Below, piece after piece: positions 60,106 to 64,000 of a stretch of 64,000 bases of DNA. Numbering within the stretch: position 1 is the first letter of the stretch; each line of letters opens with the position of its first letter. The stretch covers positions 301,617,656 through 301,681,655 of the forward strand of contig NC_080572.1 of the NCBI RefSeq assembly GCF_030247185.1, written 5' to 3'. Source of the stretch: Malaya genurostris. Its lineage: Eukaryota; Arthropoda; Insecta; Diptera; Culicidae. The notes under the pieces were generated by a model. That model searched no databases, was not told where the DNA came from, and was given only the letters and a program-made list of their open reading frames with translations. A program made the position numbers and the translations under genes.

Positions 60106-60847
60106 ATGACTTTTGTGACTTTTAACTTCTGGACTTTTGGCTTCTGTGATTTTTGGCTTCTGTGATTTTTGACTTCTGAGACTTTTGTGACTTTTAAGAC
60201 GTTTGCGACTTTTGTGACCTTTGTGACTTTTGTGACTTTTGTGACTTTTGTGACTTTTGTGACTTTTGTGACTTTTGTGACTTTTGTGACTTTTGTGACT
60301 TTTGTGACTTTTGTGACTTTTGTGACTTTTGTGACTTTTGTGACTTTTGTGACTTTTGTGACTTTTGTGACTTTTGTGACTTTTATGACTTTTGTGACTT
60401 TTGTGACTTTTGTGACTTTTGTGACTTTTGTGATTGTTGTGACTTTTGTGACTTTTGTGACTTTTGTGACTTTTGTGACTTTTGTGACTTTTGTGACTTT
60501 TGTGACTTTTGTGACTTTTGTGACTTTTGTGACTTTTGTGACTTTTGTGACTTTTGTGACTTTTGTGACTTTTGTGACTTTTGTGACTTTTGTGACTTTT
60601 ATGACTTTTGTGACTTTTGTGACTTTTGTGACTTTTGTGACTTTTGTGACTTTTGTGATTGTTGTGACTTTTGTGACTTGTGACTTTTGTGATTGTTGTG
60701 GCTTTTGTGACTTTTGTGACTTTTGTGACTTTTGTGACTTTTGTGATTGTTGTGACTTTTGTGACTTGTGACTTTTGTGATTGTTGTGGCTTTTGTGACT
60801 TTTGTGACTTTTGTGACTTTTGTGACTCTTGACTTTTGACTTTCGAC
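60106..60847. repeat. 0.74-kb array of 9-bp GTGACTTTT units
   Basis: About 80 tandem units with variants GTGATTGTT, ATGACTTTT and GTGGCTTTT. A block with GTGATTGTTGTG(A/G)CTTTT is repeated near its right end. Open frames of TFV and SHK repeats on the two strands are artefacts. It directly touches the poly(A) end of the minus-strand LINE. Confidence 0.97.
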
Positions 60848-63800
60848 TTTTTTTTTTTTTTAAATAAAATTTTTATTAGGCTCATTTGCTTTAGCTTAAC
60901 GTGGCCGATTGTCTTGTTGTTAGGGAGAGAGAAAGGGATGCCGTATTACGGGGCGGCATACTCCCCAGTTAGTAAGGGGACATAGGGAGGGTGGGACCTA
61001 CACAGTATTGAATTGAAATTTGAATACATCATTGGTTTGTGGCATACATCTTTTAGACACATTTTGCGTTCGATGAATCTTCATGGGGAACGTGCCATTT
61101 GAGCCAATTTGTTCTGGTGTGTTCTGACGTTGATGTGACGTTTTTGGGTAGCTTCCAGCAACTCAGTCAGTTCAAGGCAGGTGCATGCTCCGAAGCATCG
61201 TTTACAGAGGCCATACTTCCAGCAACGTAAAGAAGAGTGCGGTAGAGCTGTAGACGAGAAAGAGATAGGGAGAGCACTAAATTTGAGCATTGATAGTTTT
61301 CAAGAAGTTATAGATGAGAGTCATATAAGGAAGATTTCGAGTTGCCAAGACGTCGCGGACTGGTACGAAGGGTGGTATACCTCGGGCCCGAAGGGAACCT
61401 ATGAGTTGGGACCTGGCATCACAATACTCGACACATGTCCAAACAACATGTTCGATGTCATGATAACCCTCACCGCAAACGCAGACACCACTCTCGGCGA
61501 GCCCCACACGACGGAGATGCGCGCTGAACATATAATGATTAGACATGAGCCTTGACATTACACGAATAAAGTCTCGGCTCACGTCTAACCCCCGGAACCA
61601 AGCTTTCGTCGATACCTGTGGGATTATTGAGTGTAACCATCGTCCCAGAGTTCCACTATTCCATGTATTCTGCCAGCTAGCTAGAGTTTTCTGACGACAG
61701 CAACTGAAAAATTCATTGAAGCAGATTGGTCTTTCATAGATATCACCTTCTAGTGCGCCCACCTTGGCTAACGAGTCCGCCCTCTCATTGCCCCGTATGG
61801 AACAATGTGAGGGGACCCAAACCAAGGTAATCTGGTATGATTTTGCAGATAAAGCACTCAATTGTTCCCGTACTTTCCCCAGGAAATACGGTGAGTGCTT
61901 TCCAGGCTTCACTGAACGGAGAGCCTCAATGGAACTGAGACTGTCCGATACAATGAAGTAGTGATCTGTGGGCAGAGTGTCAATGATCTCAAGGGTATAC
62001 TGAATTGCAGCTAGTTCTGCGACGTAAACTGAAGCTGGATCACTGAGTTTATAGGAAGCGGTGAAATTTACATTGAATATACCGAAGCCAGTGGACCCGT
62101 CTAGATATGATCCGTCAGTGTAAAACATTTTATTACAGTCGACTTCTTTAAATTTATTATTAAAAATTTTTAGGATCTCTTGAGGGCGTACAGGATCCGG
62201 GATTTCACGAATTTCTTCTTTCATGGATGTGTCAAAAAACACAGTAGAATTAGAAGTATCCACAAAATGAACACGATTGGGAACAAACGAAGAAGGTTTT
62301 ATATTCTGAGCCATGTAGTCAAAATACAAGGACATAAAACGGGTTTGTGAATTAAGCTCGACGAGCTTTTCAAAGTTTTCTATCACCATCGGATTCAAAA
62401 TGTCGCATCGGATTAGCAGTCGATATGAGAGATCCCAGAACCTGTTTTTCAACGGTAAGACGCCCGCCAGCACTTCAAGACTCATCGTATGGGTTGATTG
62501 CATGCAACCCAAGGCAATACGTAAACAACGATACTGAATTCTTTCCAGTTTAATGAAATGAATATTCGTAGCGGAGCGGAAACAGAAACATCCATATTCC
62601 ATTACTGACAATATCGTCGTTTTGTACAACCTGATCAGGTCTCCTGGGTGAGAGCCCCACCAAGTTCCGGTTATTGTACGAAGGAAATTGATTCTCTGTA
62701 GGCATTTTCGTTTCAAATACCTAATGTGACATCCCCAGGTACCTTTGGAATCGAACCAGACCCCGAGATATTTAAATGTGAAAACCTGAGCTATGGTTTC
62801 ACCCCCTAGTTGAAGCTGTAATTGCGCAGGTTCTCGCTTCCTTGAAAATACAACCAGCTCAGTTTTCTCCGTAGAGAACTCGATACCCATTTGAAAAGCC
62901 CATGTCGACAAGTTATCGAGGGTATCTTGCAATGGTCCTTGGAGATCGGCAGCTTTGGGTCCTATAATGGACACAACGCTGTCGTCGGCAAGTTGTCTTA
63001 GCGTGCAAGATGTGTTGATACATTCATCAATGTTATTTACGTAAAAGTTGTATAAAAGGGGGCTTAAGCATGAGCCCTGAGGAAGACCCATGTAACTGAA
63101 TCGCTTTGTCGTCAAATCACCATGCTCAAAATGCATGTGTTTCTCGGACAATAGATTATATAAAAAGTTGTTCAAAACTGGTGAAAGACCATGCTGATGC
63201 AACTTCTCAGATAGAACGTTAATGGAAACTGAATCGAATGCCCCCTTGATGTCGAGGAAAACTGATGCCATTTGTTCTTTACGAGCAAATGCCATTTGAA
63301 TTTCTGTTGAGAGCAACGCTAGACAATCGTTCGTTCCTTTGCCCCTGCGGAACCCAAATTGTGTACCTGAAAGCAATCCATTTGTTTCGACCCAATTGTC
63401 TAGACGGAAGAGAATCATTTTTTCCAACAATTTCCGAATACAGGAAAGCATAGCAATCGGCCGATACGAATTGTGATCGGAGGCTGGTTTTCCAGGTTTT
63501 TGAATAGTAATAACTCTCACTTCTCTCCATTCGTGTGGGACAGTATTACCCTCGAGGAACTTGTTGAATAAATTCAACAAGCGCCTTTTGGCAGAGTCGG
63601 GCAGATTTTTCAACAAGTTGAATTTAATTCTGTCTAACCCCGGGGCTCTATTGTTACACGACAAGAGCGCAAGTGAGAACTCTACCATCGAAAACGGTGT
63701 TTCGTTTGTATTCAATGTCGCGACGCGGGATATCTTCTGTTCCGGAACAGAATCAGGACATACTTTCTTAGCGAAATCAAATATCCAGCGGTTAGAATAT

Positions 63801-64000
63801 TCCTCGCTTTCGTTCGCGTGATTTCGATTGCGCATGCGACGGGCCGTATTCCAAAGAGTGCTCATTGCTGTTTCTCTCGTTAATCCGTCAACAAACCTTC
63901 GCCAGTACCCGCTTTTCTTAGCTTTAATCAGACTTTTCATTTGAAATTCTAACGCCGCGTATTTCCGATAATTATCTGGAGTTCCGTTCCTTCTAAACGA
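60848..64000 (-). mobile_element. second I-clade LINE, minus strand, cut by the window edge
   Basis: The 3' end is the T-run at 60848-60861 (poly(A) on the minus strand), with AATAAA (minus) at 60877-60872. The 3' UTR is about 415 bp. Its protein is roughly three-quarters identical by eye to ORF2 of the element at 21128-27169, so it is a distinct lineage of the same clade. ORF1 and the endonuclease lie beyond 64000. Confidence 0.9.
61277..64000 (-). CDS. LINE ORF2, reverse transcriptase and RNase H part (partial)
   Basis: Open from the window edge (frame continues through 64000) to the stop at 61277-61279, about 907 residues with no break. Reverse transcriptase: IQKPGKPASDHNSYRPIAML, FLDIKGAFDSV, GLPQGSCLSPLLYNFYVNN and LADD. 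RNase H: FYTDGSYLDGSTGFG, ELAAIQYTL, VSDSLSSIEAL and NERADSLAK. C-terminal Cys/His cluster: CVCGEGYHDIEHVVWTC. All catalytic positions I can see are intact. The 5' part is outside the window, so whether the copy is complete cannot be judged. Confidence 0.9.
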   Translation of the reverse strand, partial: SFRRNGTPDNYRKYAALEFQMKSLIKAKKSGYWRRFVDGLTRETAMSTLWNTARRMRNRNHANESEEYSNRWIFDFAKKVCPDSVPEQKISRVATLNTNETPFSMVEFSLALLSCNNRAPGLDRIKFNLLKNLPDSAKRRLLNLFNKFLEGNTVPHEWREVRVITIQKPGKPASDHNSYRPIAMLSCIRKLLEKMILFRLDNWVETNGLLSGTQFGFRRGKGTNDCLALLSTEIQMAFARKEQMASVFLDIKGAFDSVSINVLSEKLHQHGLSPVLNNFLYNLLSEKHMHFEHGDLTTKRFSYMGLPQGSCLSPLLYNFYVNNIDECINTSCTLRQLADDSVVSIIGPKAADLQGPLQDTLDNLSTWAFQMGIEFSTEKTELVVFSRKREPAQLQLQLGGETIAQVFTFKYLGVWFDSKGTWGCHIRYLKRKCLQRINFLRTITGTWWGSHPGDLIRLYKTTILSVMEYGCFCFRSATNIHFIKLERIQYRCLRIALGCMQSTHTMSLEVLAGVLPLKNRFWDLSYRLLIRCDILNPMVIENFEKLVELNSQTRFMSLYFDYMAQNIKPSSFVPNRVHFVDTSNSTVFFDTSMKEEIREIPDPVRPQEILKIFNNKFKEVDCNKMFYTDGSYLDGSTGFGIFNVNFTASYKLSDPASVYVAELAAIQYTLEIIDTLPTDHYFIVSDSLSSIEALRSVKPGKHSPYFLGKVREQLSALSAKSYQITLVWVPSHCSIRGNERADSLAKVGALEGDIYERPICFNEFFSCCRQKTLASWQNTWNSGTLGRWLHSIIPQVSTKAWFRGLDVSRDFIRVMSRLMSNHYMFSAHLRRVGLAESGVCVCGEGYHDIEHVVWTCVEYCDARSQLIGSLRARGIPPFVPVRDVLATRNLPYMTLIYNFLKTINAQI

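Noticed and set aside
60085..60885. SHK-repeat and TFV-repeat frames on opposite strands
   Set aside because: Both strands are open because of the 9-bp unit; not a gene.

Overview
The window looks like one stretch of a mosquito genome (Culicidae, probably a culicine). It is AT-rich and has very long introns. It is crowded with elements typical of mosquitoes: an I-clade LINE, irritans-like, DD41D-like and D37E-like mariner/Tc1 remnants, a tRNA-derived SINE and several terminal-inverted-repeat families. No bacterial-type genes, CRISPR arrays, rRNA or free tRNA genes were seen. The species cannot be named from the sequence alone.

Host gene. Six short exons on the + strand share one continuous reading phase (6456-6515, 38219-38725, 47518-47679, 47747-47901, 52755-52827, 54218-54253). 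They encode a proline/serine-rich segment followed by a sorbin-homology (SoHo) domain. The gene is best read as a CAP/ponsin/vinexin (Sorbs) adaptor; its 5' end and SH3 exons lie outside the window. Nearly everything else is intronic, and the first intron seen is about 31.7 kb.

Layout. 1-6455: dispersed repeats, two SINE copies, a TIR element holding a SINE and a deleted mariner, and a 111-bp MITE. 6456: host exon. 6516-13900: mostly unrecognised intron with a palindromic MITE. 13.9-18.9 kb: an old mariner split by a younger irritans-type mariner, running into a 3.1-kb array of 9/10-bp units. 21128-27169: a full-length I-clade LINE with a 12-bp target duplication and two open ORFs. 27.5-30.8 kb: a broken D37E element, and a DD41D mariner rebuilt as a foldback with 178-bp arms. 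32.8-36.9 kb: TIR elements and a 575-bp direct duplication. 38.2-54.3 kb: the remaining host exons, a 1.7-kb array of 10-bp units, LINE remnants and two copies of a hammerhead-bearing element. 54.7-60 kb: MITEs and a Jockey-like LINE remnant. 60.1-64 kb: a 0.74-kb array of 9-bp units abutting the 3' end of a second I-clade LINE on the minus strand.

Most interesting content. Two diverged copies (45.2-45.7 kb and 49.3-49.9 kb) of a short element carry complete hammerhead self-cleaving ribozymes. All core nucleotides are present, with a GUC cleavage site, compensatory changes in helix II, and a conserved hairpin upstream that also covaries. The second copy has a 15-bp target duplication and a 5'-inverted structure, which points to LINE-type retrotransposition. 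In the first copy the inverted arm ends exactly at the ribozyme cleavage position. This is a retrozyme-like, non-coding retroelement family that I cannot match to a named family from memory.
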